7,154 nucleotides of DNA from JAFDVL01 sp043775925 (lineage in GTDB: Bacteria > Acidobacteriota > Blastocatellia > RBC074). Position 1 is the stretch's first letter. Every line of letters begins with the position of its first letter. Made by a program: the position numbers and the translations under genes. This document shows, piece by piece, positions 6,346 through 7,154 of this stretch. A model generated the notes under the pieces. It made no database searches and had not been told where the DNA came from. It saw only the letters and a list, made by a program, of their open reading frames with translations. Where the stretch lies: positions 1-7,154 of the forward strand of contig JAYVRW010000084.1 of NCBI GenBank assembly GCA_043775925.1, given 5' to 3'.

Positions 6346-6441
6346 GAAGTTTCTGATACTTGTTTGATTTGAAGATGACGGGAACCCGATGCAACCAAGA
6401 AAGAGTCGCATCCAGTATCTTACCTTGTGAAGTAAAAATAT

Positions 6442-6469
6442 ATTCTAGCGCATCTCCCTTAAACTACAA
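6442..6469 (-). promoter_or_regulatory. Candidate promoter of the Gfo/Idh/MocA gene
   Basis: Minus-strand TTGTAG (6464-6469) and TAGAAT (6442-6447) are separated by 16 bases. An A/T-rich run follows the -10. This would give a leader of about 100 bases. The hexamers are imperfect, so this is a candidate only. Confidence 0.35.
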
Positions 6470-6503
6470 GACGTAGCGGTAGGATAATTAAGCCGGAGGG
6501 GTA

Positions 6504-6611
6504 GTTTTGCGTTTCGAGAGGGGAGGTTTCGCGTTTCGGGTTTTGTGTTTCGAGGGCAAACTAATGATGTGGTTTCCTCGAAACCTGAAACTAGAAACCC
6601 TCTTTAGTTTC
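6504..6611. repeat. Mirrored array of GTTTC-type heptamers
   Basis: On the plus strand, heptamers in exact 7-base register read GTTTTGC, GTTTCGA (6504-6517), an 8-base break, then GTTTCGC, GTTTCGG, GTTTTGT, GTTTCGA (6526-6553). After a short spacer and another GTTTC (6572) come GAAACCT, GAAACTA, GAAACCC (6580-6600), the same motif in reverse orientation, then GTTTC at 6607. GTTTCGAGG (6547-6555) and CCTCGAAAC (6576-6584) form a perfect 9-base inverted repeat with a 20-base loop. This is a low-complexity repeat array of unknown role, in non-coding sequence. Confidence 0.78.
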
Positions 6612-6944
6612 AATTCCTCTCAGGTTCGATAAGCACTGCAAGTAGCCACCTCTGTAAATATCACAATTCAAACTGTTTACAAAGCCATTTTGGCACATCT
6701 ATTTTTTAAACAACCAAAAGTAGTGGGCACATCGTTGGCAGAACAGGTTAAGTTGTTGCAAATATTAAAGATCATATCGGTCATTTTTTATAATACTCGA
6801 AATAGCATTTAACTTCTTTATTTTCCCATACTTCACCTTTTGTGTCACAATTTGAGTCAGGCATTTACCCACTACGCCCTTAATGAGAATAAAGGAGTTA
6901 GCGATTTATCTGCCTTGGTAAGTCGTTTTCGTGTTTTCTGCATC
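6612..6944. other. AT-rich intergenic stretch without a recognisable gene
   Basis: This stretch has no open frame of convincing length on either strand. It contains A/T runs and a TATAAT at about 6789-6794, which lacks a good -35 at 16-18 bases on the plus strand. A 12-codon frame (MRIKELAIYLPW) at 6883-6921 has no ribosome binding site. No tRNA or structured RNA was recognised by eye. Confidence 0.5.
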
Positions 6945-7044
6945 GGTACAGGACGAGGAGCGGTAGCGACTTGCTTTGTCGGGAAACCAGCTCGCTACGG
7001 CTCGCCGTACTGTACCGGTCGCACTCATTCGCAAACTGCTATAA
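6945..7044. repeat. Palindromic intergenic repeat, copy 2 (degenerate)
   Basis: Arms at 6945-6975 and 6986-7016 are inverted repeats matching at 24 of 31 positions around a 10-base loop. The right arm matches the right arm of copy 1 at 29 of 31 positions, while the left arm has drifted. GGTCGCA (7017-7023) directly follows the hairpin and GCTATAA (7038-7044) ends the shared tail, as in copy 1, so both copies have the same orientation. The tail ends 20 bases before the partial plus-strand ORF. Confidence 0.8.
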
Positions 7045-7064
7045 GTGAAACGGTGACAGGCAAA

Positions 7065-7154
7065 ATGCACGATAAAAAGTTAGCCGACCAGAGTAAAATC
7101 AGCTATCCGAACAATGCCAGTTTGACGCAGGATACCGGCTTTCAAGGCTATCAC
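7065..7154 (+). CDS. Possible start of an unidentified protein, cut by the window edge
   Basis: From an ATG at 7065 the plus-strand frame is open for 30 codons to the window edge, beginning MHDKKLADQSKISYPNNASL and ending TQDTGFQGYH. The residue composition is protein-like and codon choice resembles the neighbouring genes. The ribosome binding site is weak (ACAGG, 4 bases upstream), and a GTG at 7053 is an alternative start. I do not recognise the family. It is divergent from the Gfo/Idh/MocA gene and starts just past the palindromic repeat, so its promoter would be in or before the repeat. Confidence 0.4.
   Translation, partial: MHDKKLADQSKISYPNNASLTQDTGFQGYH

Noticed and set aside
6504..6611. 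CRISPR array
   Set aside because: The repeat unit is 7 bases in direct tandem and mirrored orientation, with no spacers and no cas genes.
6789..6794. TATAAT as a plus-strand promoter for the right-edge ORF
   Set aside because: There is no acceptable -35 at 16-18 bases and the distance to the ORF is about 270 bases with the palindromic repeat in between.
6883..6921. 12-codon frame MRIKELAIYLPW, resembling the start of excisionase-type helix-turn-helix proteins
   Set aside because: It is only 12 codons, has no ribosome binding site, and no continuation in another frame was found; the resemblance is too short to call a pseudogene.

Overview
The window looks like a piece of a bacterial chromosome of moderate G+C, most likely from the Acidobacteriota (perhaps Blastocatellia) or a related soil/water phylum. 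This placement is an inference from gene content: a Tat-exported Gfo/Idh/MocA oxidoreductase, a DUF5060/apiosidase-like protein, a cysteine-containing GMC oxidoreductase, Uma2 and Rpn-type nuclease families, and hairpin intergenic repeats. There is no rRNA, tRNA or CRISPR. Nearly all genes lie on the minus strand.

Right to left (direction of minus-strand transcription): a 30-codon partial plus-strand ORF enters at the right edge (7065-7154). A gene-free stretch of about 730 bases (6336-7064) holds a candidate promoter, a mirrored array of GTTTC-type heptamers (6504-6611), an AT-rich stretch with nothing identifiable, and one copy of a palindromic repeat (6945-7044). Next is a monocistronic Tat-signal Gfo/Idh/MocA oxidoreductase (4977-6335) ending in a clear intrinsic terminator (4923-4950). 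A second, better preserved copy of the palindromic repeat (4806-4919) follows, then a small exported glycine-zipper protein (4421-4711) with its own promoter-like sequence and ribosome binding site, then a second terminator-like hairpin (4381-4410).

The left 4.4 kb is one compact operon on the minus strand: an exported DUF5060 + short apiosidase-like protein (3435-4364), an Rpn/PD-(D/E)XK nuclease-family protein (2440-3435), a GMC-family FAD oxidoreductase (753-2459), a Uma2-family PD-(D/E)XK protein (79-753), and the first 26 codons of a possible cation-efflux transporter (1-78). Consecutive genes overlap by 1 base (TAATG) or 20 bases, or abut directly, so translation is probably coupled. 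The carbohydrate-related genes (DUF5060 protein, GMC, nearby Gfo/Idh/MocA) suggest sugar or glycoside oxidation, but the two interleaved nuclease-fold genes do not fit a simple catabolic operon.

I see no convincing new defence or mobile system. The most unusual points are the coupled nuclease/oxidoreductase operon, the two-copy palindromic element with a conserved tail, and the mirrored heptamer array.
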